The notes beneath the pieces are model-generated. The model was not told the DNA's origin. It saw nothing but the letters and a program-made list of their open reading frames with translations, and searched no databases. A DNA stretch of 64,000 nucleotides, taken from contig JABMNH010000064.1 in assembly GCA_013205245.1 (NCBI GenBank), positions 62,001-126,000 of the forward strand, given 5' to 3'. The DNA is from Flavobacteriales bacterium (GTDB lineage: Bacteria; Bacteroidota; Bacteroidia; Flavobacteriales; Flavobacteriaceae). Made by a program: the position numbers and the translations under genes. This document shows positions 1-7,373 of this stretch, in pieces (position 1 is the stretch's first letter; each line of letters starts with the position of its first letter).

Positions 1-767
1 TTTGACAGAAAAATGGGTCTTTTTCTTCCCAATCTCATTCGTTTTGCCTTAGCAGATATCTTGTAATTATTATGACTCATAAACGCTGTAGCTATTAAGT
101 TATCTGAAGGAAAAACAGCATTTTCTTTCGTTAATAGTCGCAATTTCATAAGCTCAATACCTGCCGAATCTGTCATTGCGATTATCAAACCATCTCCAAA
201 GGAAGGTAAATAAAAACCTTCAACCAGATTGTCTTTTTTATAAACATAACCATTCTTTAGATGGCTTTCTATGTGAAAAAATCTGTCTTCTCCTGAGACT
301 AATTTATCTAGATTAATTATTTGATCTTTTAGGTCTTCACTGAATAAAGAAATGTTTTTTGATTTAGTCCAATGGCTATTGCTTTTTATATCCTTAAAAA
401 ACAGATATTCTGTATCGGTTTCAAAACCTAACTTTTCATAAACTATAGCTCCCAAATCAGTTGCGATTAAGTAAATGCTGTCACATTTTTTATTTCTCGA
501 ATTATTTACCAATGTTTGTGTAAGCAATTTTCCAATCCCATTATTTCTGTAATCTTTATGGACAATTATATGGGCTAGCCAACTTATATCATTGTGAATA
601 ATTGTAGTGCCAACGCCAACAATCTTATTATCTACGATTACTTTAATTGGAAAACAAAATTCGGAATTGGTATAAAATTCAAAATTCAGTAAAATATCTG
701 ACCAATCTGTAGGCTGTAAGTCAATTATTGACTTAAGATCATTCTGTTTTAAATCTTGTATTGTCAC
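1..767 (-). CDS. GNAT family N-acetyltransferase (partial, C-terminus off window)
   Basis: Reading the minus strand from a GTG at 767 gives an open frame of 255 codons that runs off the left edge. Residues 1-130 look like a GNAT acetyltransferase: the acetyl-CoA loop is seen as RNNGIG at residues 74-79, preceded by the strand WLAHIIVHKDY and followed by a later YEKLGF segment typical of the last GNAT strand. The remaining ~120 residues look like a second, degenerate GNAT-like domain, as in YitH-type two-domain acetyltransferases. The GTG start is chosen because an in-frame stop lies 18 nt upstream and no ATG occurs near the domain start. The substrate cannot be told. It lies next to the mobile mystery A/B pair, so it may be accessory. 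Confidence 0.75.
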   Translation of the reverse strand, partial: MTIQDLKQNDLKSIIDLQPTDWSDILLNFEFYTNSEFCFPIKVIVDNKIVGVGTTIIHNDISWLAHIIVHKDYRNNGIGKLLTQTLVNNSRNKKCDSIYLIATDLGAIVYEKLGFETDTEYLFFKDIKSNSHWTKSKNISLFSEDLKDQIINLDKLVSGEDRFFHIESHLKNGYVYKKDNLVEGFYLPSFGDGLIIAMTDSAGIELMKLRLLTKENAVFPSDNLIATAFMSHNNYKISAKAKRMRLGRKRPIFLS

Positions 768-886
768 TTTTTTAATATTTGATTTTTAATCTTGTTGGTA
801 ACGTTAAGAATAGTTTGGGGGTTGAAAATGTACTAAATTTTACTTATTTACAACAATTAAGCAATTTACTATATGCAGTATTTACT

Positions 887-1483
887 TTAGCTTAGAGCAA
901 ATTCTATTAATGGTTTAATATTTCCATTGTCAGCTTCTCTTAATGTTTCAATATATGTTATTCTTACTTCATCTGCTTTAACCATATTTGATTGATGCCA
1001 AGTAAATATTTCCTTTCCAAAAATAGACTCCATTATTATATCAGCCATCATTCTAGAATGTCTACCGTTTCCATTTGGGAAACAATGAATCTGAACTATT
1101 CTGTGTTTAAACCTAATGGCTATTTCTTCAGGAGAATAAGTTTTGTTTTCTATCCAATATTTGGTGTCATCAACAAGACTTTTTAATTCTATTCCAATTA
1201 GAGTCCATTTAACTCCAATATTTTTCTCAGTTTTCCTAAACTCACCTGCCCATTTCCAAACGTCGCCATACATTTTTTTGTGTAAATCTTTTATAAATTT
1301 CTCGGTCAATAGTTTATCTAATTTAAAATTTGCATGAATTGTCCATTCAACTGCTTTTTCAATGTTTAGTTGTTCAAATTCGTCTAATTCTTTTTGTAGG
1401 GTAATTGTTTTTATTTTTAAGCCCCTTTTTTTTTCTTCATTTAAAGGCGTTTGTCCTTCTTCATATTTTAAATTTAATCCCAT
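887..1483 (-). CDS. Mobile mystery protein B (Fic/DOC family)
   Basis: A 198-residue Fic-fold protein. The Fic core is visible as IHCFPNGNGRHSR at residues 132-144, matching HxFx(D/E)GNGRxxR except that Asn137 sits where most active Fic enzymes have Asp or Glu. The N-terminus (GQTPLNEEKKRGL, then KELDEFEQLNI) fits the family called mobile mystery protein B (TIGR02613), which in many genomes is paired with mobile mystery protein A, as here. Fic proteins usually transfer AMP or another phosphate-containing group to Ser, Thr or Tyr of a target; target and activity are unknown here. Its start overlaps the end of the upstream gene by 10 bp, so the two are probably cotranscribed and translationally coupled. 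I do not see a clear (S/T)xxxE(G/N) inhibitory motif; the nearest candidate is around residues 34-41. Confidence 0.88.
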   Translation of the reverse strand: MGLNLKYEEGQTPLNEEKKRGLKIKTITLQKELDEFEQLNIEKAVEWTIHANFKLDKLLTEKFIKDLHKKMYGDVWKWAGEFRKTEKNIGVKWTLIGIELKSLVDDTKYWIENKTYSPEEIAIRFKHRIVQIHCFPNGNGRHSRMMADIIMESIFGKEIFTWHQSNMVKADEVRITYIETLREADNGNIKPLIEFALS

Positions 1484-1935
1484 AACGATTTTCTCATTTC
1501 TCTTTTAATTTCTGCAGCTAAGTCAATAATAGATTGGTTTATTTTTTCATCATTTATTCCTTGGTTCTCTAATTTCATGTTTTGATTGGTTCTTAATACA
1601 ATTTTTTTGGCCATTGTTTGAACTTTTATATTAATTAAATTGTCGATAGTTCCATCCTTTGGGACAAATCCATAAACAAATTGCATGTCCAATGCCTTAC
1701 CAACATCCTTTAGTTTGTTGATTGAAATTTGGCCTGCAGCCTCACGTTCTTCAATTTTTTGGATAGCTCCTTTTGTTAACCCTAGTTTGGCTCCTAATTG
1801 GCTCATCGTCATGTTAAGTGCCGTTCTAATATTATTTATCCATCCCTTCTGTGGAGACAAGACCGTTTCGGTGCCTTTAAATACAGCTAGTTTCTGGTCC
1901 AGTTGTTCTATTAGTAGTTTTTTTTTGTTCCTCAT
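1474..1935 (-). CDS. Mobile mystery protein A (HTH regulator)
   Basis: A 153-residue protein with a Cro/C1-type helix-turn-helix at about residues 35-85 (IRTALNMTMSQLGAKLGLTK, then AIQKIEEREAAGQISINKL, then ALDMQFVYGFVP). This layout matches mobile mystery protein A (TIGR02612), found in operon with the Fic-type protein B on mobile or accessory DNA. The likely job is autoregulation of the pair, perhaps also restraint of protein B in a toxin-antitoxin-like way; that second role is inference. Its promoter region holds four phased 14-bp palindromes, listed separately, which are the obvious operator candidates. Start ATG at 1935 is the first of the frame and lies 13 bp from the first palindrome. 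Confidence 0.88.
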   Translation of the reverse strand: MRNKKKLLIEQLDQKLAVFKGTETVLSPQKGWINNIRTALNMTMSQLGAKLGLTKGAIQKIEEREAAGQISINKLKDVGKALDMQFVYGFVPKDGTIDNLINIKVQTMAKKIVLRTNQNMKLENQGINDEKINQSIIDLAAEIKREMRKSLWD

Positions 1936-1948
1936 GACTTAAGATTTT

Positions 1949-2057
1949 ATACATATATCTATATTAGATACTTCAAAAGTATACAAATATGTATAATAAA
2001 ACAAAAAAAGAATACATATATGTATTTAAAAAATATAAATAGTATATTTATATGTAT
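1949..2057. promoter_or_regulatory. Phased array of four 14-bp palindromic operators
   Basis: Four copies of the palindrome ATACATATATGTAT lie directly upstream of the mobile mystery A gene: 1949-1962 (13/14 match), 1981-1994 (13/14), 2012-2025 (14/14, perfectly self-complementary) and 2044-2057 (12/14). Start-to-start distances are 32, 31 and 32 bp, about three helical turns, so the sites face the same side of the helix. The copy nearest the gene is 13 bp from the ATG. Most likely these bind the HTH protein encoded downstream; the binding itself is inference. Confidence 0.7.
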
Positions 2058-2112
2058 GTTTTACGATGTAAATGTTTATCAGTTTAAGTTTTATAAACTT
2101 GTATAAAAACAA

Positions 2113-2145
2113 ATTCCCGCTCTTGAAAATAACAAGAGCGGGAAT
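2113..2145 (-). terminator. Rho-independent terminator of pruA
   Basis: A perfect 13-bp inverted repeat (2113-2125 with 2133-2145, loop of 7 nt) is followed, in the minus-strand direction, by TTTGTTTTTA. It lies 21 bp past the stop codon of pruA. Confidence 0.85.
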
Positions 2146-2165
2146 CTATAAAAAGTAAAATGTTT

Positions 2166-3794
2166 TTATTGTTCTAAAAACGGATATTTATAATCGGATG
2201 CTGGTACAAATGTTTCTTTAATGGTGCGGTTAGACACCCAACGCAATAAATTCCAAACAGAACCTGCTTTGTCGTTTGTGCCAGAACCTCTGGCACCGCC
2301 AAATGGTTGTTGGCCTACTACGGCACCTGTTGGTTTATCATTGATATAGAAATTACCTGCGGCATTTTCTAAAGCATTGGTTGCATAATCTAAAACATAG
2401 CGGTCTTGACTAAAAATAGCGCCTGTTAAAGCGTATTCTGAAGTGGCGTCAAGAATTTCTAAGGTTTCTTTCCAATCGGCATCTTCGTAAACAAAAATGG
2501 TTAAAACAGGACCGAATAATTCGGTGCACATTGTGGTATAATTTGGGTCGCTTGTTAAAATAACTGTTGGTTCTATAAAATAGCCTTTAGAATCGTCGTA
2601 GCCACCACCAATAATCACTTCGGCATTTTTATCAGCTTTAGCTTGGTCTATAAAACCTGATAATTTTTTAAAGGCACGGTCATCAATAACGGCGTTGGTA
2701 AAATTAGACGTATCGTCTGGCGCGCCAACTTTCATAGATTTTAAATCGGCTTCTAAATACTTGCGAATGTCTTGCCATTTGCTTTTTGGCAAATAAGCAC
2801 GCGATGCAGCCGAGCATTTTTGCCCTTGGTATTCAAAAGCACCTCTTGATAAGGCAGTTGCTACTTGTTTGGCATCGGCAGTTTGATGCATCCACACAAA
2901 ATCTTTACCACCAGTTTCGCCTACTATTCTTGGATAAGAAATGTATTTCGATACATTCTCGCCAATCAATTTCCAAAAACTTTGAAATACTGGGGTTGAT
3001 CCTGTAAAGTGGATACCCGCAAAATATTTACTATTTAACATCACATCTGTAATAACATCAGATTGACCAGTAACCATATTTATAACGCCATCGGGTAAAC
3101 CGGCAGCTTTAAATAATTCCATCAAAACTTGTGCAGAATACACTTGCGTTCTGGCAGGTTTCCAAACCACAACGTTGCCCATTAAAGCAGGTGCAGCAGA
3201 TAAATTTCCGGCGATAGATGTAAAGTTAAAAGGTGTGATGGCATATACAAAACCCTCAAGTGCACGGTACTCCATACGGTTCCAAATACCAGGCGATGAT
3301 TGTGGTTGATTGCTGTAAATTTCGGTCATAAATTCAACGTTGAATCTAAAGAAATCTATCAACTCACAAGCGGCATCAATCTCTGCTTGAAAAACATTTT
3401 TAGATTGCGCAATCATAGTGGCTGCATTCATTCTGGCCCTAAATGGCCCAGCCAATAAATCGGCTGCTTTTAAAAAGATAGCGGCACGGTCTTGCCATGG
3501 TGTTTTTGCCCATTTTTCGCGCGCTTCTAACGCCTTCTCAACAGCTTTTTCAACCAAAGCGCGATCGGCAGTATGATATTGTCCAACACAATGTTTATGA
3601 TCGTGGGGGGGGTAAATTTTAACAGTATTGCCTGTTCTAATTTCTTCGCCACCAATATACAAAGGAATGTCTGCCTGTTCTTGGTACATTTTTGCGTAAG
3701 TCGCTAATAATTCGTTGCGTTCTGGGCTGTTAGGCGCGTAAGATTTTACGGGCTCATTAACAGCTACGGGTACTTTATAAAATCCTGAAGCCAT
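2166..3794 (-). CDS. pruA: L-glutamate gamma-semialdehyde dehydrogenase (P5C dehydrogenase)
   Basis: A 542-residue aldehyde dehydrogenase of the stand-alone PruA type (TIGR01236-like), which oxidises glutamate semialdehyde, the open form of pyrroline-5-carboxylate, to glutamate with NAD+: the second step of proline catabolism. Visible are the NAD-binding segment VVVWKPA (208-214), the FTGST loop (263-267), the general base Glu293 in VGETGGKD and the catalytic Cys327 in GQKCSA. Length and the N-terminus (GFYKVPVAVNEPVKSYAPNSPER) fit the family used in Bacteroidota and eukaryotes rather than the PutA fusion. It stands alone, with its own promoter and terminator; a proline dehydrogenase gene is not in this window. 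Confidence 0.95.
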   Translation of the reverse strand: MASGFYKVPVAVNEPVKSYAPNSPERNELLATYAKMYQEQADIPLYIGGEEIRTGNTVKIYPPHDHKHCVGQYHTADRALVEKAVEKALEAREKWAKTPWQDRAAIFLKAADLLAGPFRARMNAATMIAQSKNVFQAEIDAACELIDFFRFNVEFMTEIYSNQPQSSPGIWNRMEYRALEGFVYAITPFNFTSIAGNLSAAPALMGNVVVWKPARTQVYSAQVLMELFKAAGLPDGVINMVTGQSDVITDVMLNSKYFAGIHFTGSTPVFQSFWKLIGENVSKYISYPRIVGETGGKDFVWMHQTADAKQVATALSRGAFEYQGQKCSAASRAYLPKSKWQDIRKYLEADLKSMKVGAPDDTSNFTNAVIDDRAFKKLSGFIDQAKADKNAEVIIGGGYDDSKGYFIEPTVILTSDPNYTTMCTELFGPVLTIFVYEDADWKETLEILDATSEYALTGAIFSQDRYVLDYATNALENAAGNFYINDKPTGAVVGQQPFGGARGSGTNDKAGSVWNLLRWVSNRTIKETFVPASDYKYPFLEQ

Positions 3795-3834
3795 TTGTTA
3801 TGTTATTTAGGTTTATTCGACTATTTTTGGATGG

Positions 3835-3842
3835 CAAAGTTA
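3835..3842 (-). promoter_or_regulatory. -7 box of pruA
   Basis: TAACTTTG on the minus strand fits the Bacteroidota sigma-A -7 consensus TAnnTTTG and lies 41 bp upstream of the pruA ATG. Confidence 0.5.
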
Positions 3843-3936
3843 CGTTTTTTTTTATGGGTTTTTAAAGGAACGCACTGCTAAAATAATCATAAAACTAGGG
3901 TGTAACGAATCTAAAATTAAAACGAATAAAAACCAT

Positions 3937-4638
3937 ATGTGTACTGTAACTTATTTGCCTTTAGGTAATCATGATTTTATTTTAACCTCAAATCGCGATG
4001 TGCCTTATGCGCGCGAAAAAGCATCAGCCCCAAAAACGTATATTGAAGATAATGTGCCATTAACCTATCCAAAAGATGGCAAAGCTGGCGGCACTTGGAT
4101 TGGCTTAAGCGATAAAAATAGGCTGATTTGTTTGCTTAATGGCGGGTTTGAATACCATACTTCAAGAACAAATTACCGCATGAGCCGCGGACTCATTCTT
4201 AAAAAACTTTTAAAAGCAGCTGATTTATTGGGATTTATTGAAGCCATCGATTTATCGGATATCGAACAATTTACTTTAGCCATTGTTGATTGGCAAAACG
4301 ATTTAAATCTGTATGAATTTGTGTGGGATGGCCATCAAAAGCATTTAAAAAAATTGCCACAAGAACCACATATTTGGTCGTCTTCAACATTGTACGATGC
4401 GTCTGTAAAACAACTCCGCCAAGATTGGTTTAAAGCCTGGCAAAAACAGGCTTTTACAAGTAAAAATATCTTAGATTTTCATCACACGGCAGGTGTTGGC
4501 GATAGCCATATAGATGTTGTTATGGACCGTGGTTTGGGTGGTACAGTAAGCATTACATCCGTAAAGAAAAATAAAGAAATTATTCAAATTGATTATGAAG
4601 ATATTTTGACTAAAAAGACAGCTATCCTAAATCTTTAA
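3937..4638 (+). CDS. NRDE family protein (TANGO2-like)
   Basis: A 233-residue protein that starts MCTVTYLP and carries SNRDV near residue 18-22, the signature of the NRDE/DUF833 family (TANGO2 homologues). Members are thought to have an N-terminal-nucleophile-like fold with Cys2 exposed after Met removal; the biochemical role in bacteria is not settled. GGTWIGLS and the late SITSV segment are also family features. The gene faces the DUF3667 gene and overlaps its stop by 4 bp. No signal peptide, so probably cytoplasmic. Confidence 0.85.
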   Translation: MCTVTYLPLGNHDFILTSNRDVPYAREKASAPKTYIEDNVPLTYPKDGKAGGTWIGLSDKNRLICLLNGGFEYHTSRTNYRMSRGLILKKLLKAADLLGFIEAIDLSDIEQFTLAIVDWQNDLNLYEFVWDGHQKHLKKLPQEPHIWSSSTLYDASVKQLRQDWFKAWQKQAFTSKNILDFHHTAGVGDSHIDVVMDRGLGGTVSITSVKKNKEIIQIDYEDILTKKTAILNL

Positions 4639-5759
4639 TCTATTAAAAACGCTAAAAAAGAAACTATAATTAAACCAATTAAAGATAAGGTAAGATAAAC
4701 CATGTTGAATATAGAAAACTTTACAAATGTTTTAAACCAACCTTGTTTGTAAAATTTGAGCAAAGCCAAATACAGATAAATTAAAAACATAAATATAAAA
4801 ATTGGCATACTACTTTTGCTCTCAGATACTAAACTCACACCCAAAACGAGAATCATAAGCAAGAAAAACACAGATTGTGTGTTAAAAACAAACACCAAAT
4901 GTTCCATATAATTTAAACGTCTTCTGATATAAAAGAGTTTTAAAAAGAGGGTGAAAATGGGCAAGAATACAAATAAGGCGATTGATAAATTGGAGACTAT
5001 TTTTTTGTTTAAAGAGTTGCCTTTATCAGCTCTAATTATATAGATGTCTCTAATTTTTGTATAATAAAATCGGTTCCGAAAATTATGCGGATCTCCTAGA
5101 CTGTCTAGGGCTGCCTCTACTGACAAGGTTTTATGGTTTTTGTAAAATTTATTGTATTTCGCTATTTTTTTAGCGAATGCCATGTTATTTTTCCCAAAAG
5201 AAATAGAATCGAAACTGAGATTGAAGTCATTATTTGAAACTTGGTTCTTTTTTATAATCGAATCTAAGTCGAAAGCCTGTATGTCTTTATTATTTGGATT
5301 TGCTATTTTTAAAGAATCTATTTTTTTATTGGCAGCATTGATTATTTTTTCTCCTGTTTCAGAAAAACCTGCTTGGTTTATATCTACTAAATTTAGACGC
5401 TTACCTGTACCTCTAAGTTCTTCGTATTTTGTAACAATTCCTAATAAAATAAAAAAGATAATAGAAATGGTTAAATAAAACCGAAACGGGTTGGCATATC
5501 TAAACCGTTTGCCGTCAATATAATCTCTAGAGACAAGACCTGGTTTTAAAAGCAACACTTTAATTGTGCGCCAAAGTCTAGAATCGTAAGAAATGAATTC
5601 AGAAAAAATAGCGTGTATAAAACTGCCAAAATTAAGCCCTCTTGTATCATTGCGTTGCCCACAGTTTGGGCAAAAATTTTCTTCGCCCGCTAAGGGTAAA
5701 TCACAATTTAGACAAACCTGACCTCTTTTTATTTTTGGTAAAAAACGGATGGGTTTCAT
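4635..5759 (-). CDS. DUF3667 domain-containing membrane protein
   Basis: A 374-residue protein with a zinc ribbon at residues 16-36 (CLNC...CPNC), then the DUF3667 segment (FSEFISYDSRLWRTIKVLL, KPGLVSRDYIDGKRFRYANP, FRFYLTISIIFF), a soluble loop of ~150 residues, and about four more membrane helices toward the C-terminus. The family is common in Bacteroidota and of unknown function. It stops inside the convergent NRDE gene. An ATG start directly ahead of the zinc ribbon is convincing. Confidence 0.85.
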   Translation of the reverse strand: MKPIRFLPKIKRGQVCLNCDLPLAGEENFCPNCGQRNDTRGLNFGSFIHAIFSEFISYDSRLWRTIKVLLLKPGLVSRDYIDGKRFRYANPFRFYLTISIIFFILLGIVTKYEELRGTGKRLNLVDINQAGFSETGEKIINAANKKIDSLKIANPNNKDIQAFDLDSIIKKNQVSNNDFNLSFDSISFGKNNMAFAKKIAKYNKFYKNHKTLSVEAALDSLGDPHNFRNRFYYTKIRDIYIIRADKGNSLNKKIVSNLSIALFVFLPIFTLFLKLFYIRRRLNYMEHLVFVFNTQSVFFLLMILVLGVSLVSESKSSMPIFIFMFLIYLYLALLKFYKQGWFKTFVKFSIFNMVYLTLSLIGLIIVSFLAFLID

Positions 5760-5772
5760 AGCAATAATTTCT

Positions 5773-6159
5773 TTAGTTTAATATTTGAGGCAGTGTTAAT
5801 TGGAATTGTGGAATCAAAACCCGAAAACGTTTTGTGGTGGTAAAATTAATCATGTTAAAAAAACCATGCATTGATCCTATAGGCGAAATTAAATGGCAAC
5901 TTGACGTGTAGGTATAGGTTTTTTTAGGTGATAAAATTGGTTTTTCGCCTATAACGCCTTCTCCTTCTACAATTTCTTCTTTCTTTAAAGAATCAAAAAT
6001 ATGCCAATGACGGCTTAAAAGTTGAACAGCATCTTTACTTTGATTTTCAATAGTGACACTATAACTAAAAATATAATATTTCCTAAATCCATGAATACGA
6101 ATACCTTCGTGTTTGGTTTTTACAGAAATTTTTATACCGTTTGTTATTTGTTGTACCAT
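5773..6159 (-). CDS. apaG: ApaG domain protein
   Basis: ApaG is a ~125-residue all-beta protein linked in Enterobacteria to Co2+/Mg2+ resistance and Ap4A levels; its biochemical role is unclear. Seen here: VTIENQSKDAVQLLSRHWHI, GEGVIGEKPILSP, SPIGSMHGFFNM and a final RVLIPQFQL, all family hallmarks. I place the start at the ATG at 6159 (128 residues). A longer reading from TTG at 6189 is unlikely because that TTG is part of the -7 promoter box. It is 14 bp ahead of the DUF3667 gene, so the two may be cotranscribed. Confidence 0.88.
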   Translation of the reverse strand: MVQQITNGIKISVKTKHEGIRIHGFRKYYIFSYSVTIENQSKDAVQLLSRHWHIFDSLKKEEIVEGEGVIGEKPILSPKKTYTYTSSCHLISPIGSMHGFFNMINFTTTKRFRVLIPQFQLTLPQILN

Positions 6160-6186
6160 CAAAAAAACAAGCTTAAAGTTATGATG

Positions 6187-6194
6187 CAAATATA
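6187..6194 (-). promoter_or_regulatory. -7 box of apaG
   Basis: TATATTTG on the minus strand, an exact TAnnTTTG match, 27 bp upstream of the ATG at 6159. Its last three bases are the TTG that a naive gene call would take as a start codon. Confidence 0.6.
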
Positions 6195-6224
6195 TAAAAT
6201 GTTTGGTTAGATACGTGTAGAAAA

Positions 6225-6659
6225 TTATTCTAGAGATATATACGATTTCCCATTGCGTATGTCTTCGGCAAATTGGGCTATGGTATTGTTTGCTAATTTT
6301 ACAAAAAGATCATTTTTAAAAGGTTCGACAATTGTGTGAACAGAACAAGGTTTTTCGTTTGAGCAGGTATGCAAACCTAAAAAACATTGGTTAAATTTTT
6401 CTAAGCCATCAATACAGGTTACAATATCTAAAACAGAGTTTTTTAAATTGTCTTCTGTAAGGCAAAATCCGCCATGTGGGCCTTTATTCGAAGAAATAAT
6501 ACTTTTTCTAGTTAGATCTTGTAGTATCTTTGCCAAAAAGGGTTGTGGCATGTTCAATTTTTCGGCAACAAACTTAGAACCTAATTTATGTGTCTCATCA
6601 GCCTGCATGGCTAGATATATCACAGCTCTAATAGCATATTTACAAGAATTTGACAGCAT
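6225..6659 (-). CDS. Rrf2 family Fe-S transcriptional regulator
   Basis: A 144-residue Rrf2 protein: winged HTH in the first 65 residues (SCKYAIRAVIYLAMQ, LNMPQPFLAKILQDL, NKGPHGGFCL), then a cysteine cluster Cys92-x6-Cys99-x5-Cys105 (CFLGLHTCSNEKPC) that resembles the iron-sulfur ligand triad of NsrR and IscR. Such regulators sense NO, redox state or iron. It is divergent from the nitrous oxide reductase genes, with a shared intergenic region containing an inverted repeat, so control of the nos operon in response to NO or oxygen is the natural inference. The exact sensor type cannot be told from sequence. Confidence 0.88.
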   Translation of the reverse strand: MLSNSCKYAIRAVIYLAMQADETHKLGSKFVAEKLNMPQPFLAKILQDLTRKSIISSNKGPHGGFCLTEDNLKNSVLDIVTCIDGLEKFNQCFLGLHTCSNEKPCSVHTIVEPFKNDLFVKLANNTIAQFAEDIRNGKSYISLE

Positions 6660-6681
6660 AAATTTAATGTTTTAATAAGGC

Positions 6682-6745
6682 AAAGATAAAAATTTAATTA
6701 AATAAAGACCTTTTTATCTCATATAATAAAATTTTCATATATTTG
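6682..6745. promoter_or_regulatory. Divergent promoters and candidate Rrf2 operator
   Basis: The minus-strand gene has a -7 box TATCTTTG (6682-6689) and the plus-strand nos operon a -7 box TATATTTG (6738-6745). Between them a 9-bp perfect inverted repeat, AGATAAAAA (6685-6693) and TTTTTATCT (6712-6720), covers the regulator's own -7 box and the upstream part of the nos promoter. The position would let one bound regulator affect both genes. Confidence 0.55.
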
Positions 6746-6771
6746 TATCCTAAATTAATTAAACCCGTATT

Positions 6772-7350
6772 ATGAAAATTAGTAACCTTATTTCAATTAT
6801 TGCTTTAGCTTTTAGTGTCGTTATGTTATCTTGCTCAGACAAACAAAACGATTCGGCTAAAAAAGATGTGGCTAAACCCGCAACAGAACATCACGGACAA
6901 GCTTCTGTACAAGATGGCGTATCTGCTGCCAATGTACTTCAAGTTGCCATGTCTCTAGACGATTTTAAAACATTAGTAGTTGCTGTACAAGCTGCTGGTG
7001 TAGAAGACGCATTGGTTAATGCTGGCCCTTTAACTGTTTTTGCGCCTGTTAATAGCGCTTTCGATAAATTACCTGAAGGTACTGTAGAAACATTACTAAA
7101 ACCAGAAAATAAAGCTAAATTAGCTTATATTTTAGTCAACCATGTAGCGCCTAGTAATTACCCAATTAAACAATTAAACAAGGAAGCTGAAAAAGGTAGA
7201 AAATTGTACATGGCTTCAGGTAAGTACTTAGTTGTAGAAAATAAAGAAGATGGTGTTTATGTAGGCGGTACAAAAATATTAAAATCGGTTAAAGTAAGTA
7301 ATGGTTGGATACATGTAATAGGAGATATTCTTGTACCATCAGAAGATTAA
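6772..7350 (+). CDS. Fasciclin domain lipoprotein of the nos locus
   Basis: A 192-residue protein with a lipoprotein signal peptide (lipobox VVMLSC, Cys21) and one fasciclin (FAS1) domain from about residue 50 to the end: LNAGPLTVFAPVNSAFDKLP-like H1 box (VNAGPLTVFAPVNSAFDKLP), then LAYILVNHVAP and the late GWIHVIGDILVP. It is the first gene after the nos promoter and is followed 23 bp later by a cytochrome c and nosZ. FAS1 proteins near nosZ recur in Bacteroidota; whether this one has a role in copper handling or NosZ assembly is unknown. Likely anchored in a periplasmic-facing or outer membrane. Confidence 0.88.
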   Translation: MKISNLISIIALAFSVVMLSCSDKQNDSAKKDVAKPATEHHGQASVQDGVSAANVLQVAMSLDDFKTLVVAVQAAGVEDALVNAGPLTVFAPVNSAFDKLPEGTVETLLKPENKAKLAYILVNHVAPSNYPIKQLNKEAEKGRKLYMASGKYLVVENKEDGVYVGGTKILKSVKVSNGWIHVIGDILVPSED

Positions 7351-7373
7351 TAAAAACAATTAAATAAATAAAA

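Noticed and set aside
790-806. Possible integron-type recombination site (TTGTTGGTAACGTTAAG) between the GNAT and Fic genes
   Set aside because: No matching second core site or stem structure is visible and the GTTRRRY core is not met, so an attC call is not supported.
5152-5478. A 108-codon plus-strand ORF within the DUF3667 gene
   Set aside because: The minus-strand gene is well supported by its zinc ribbon and family segments; the opposite frame is a shadow.
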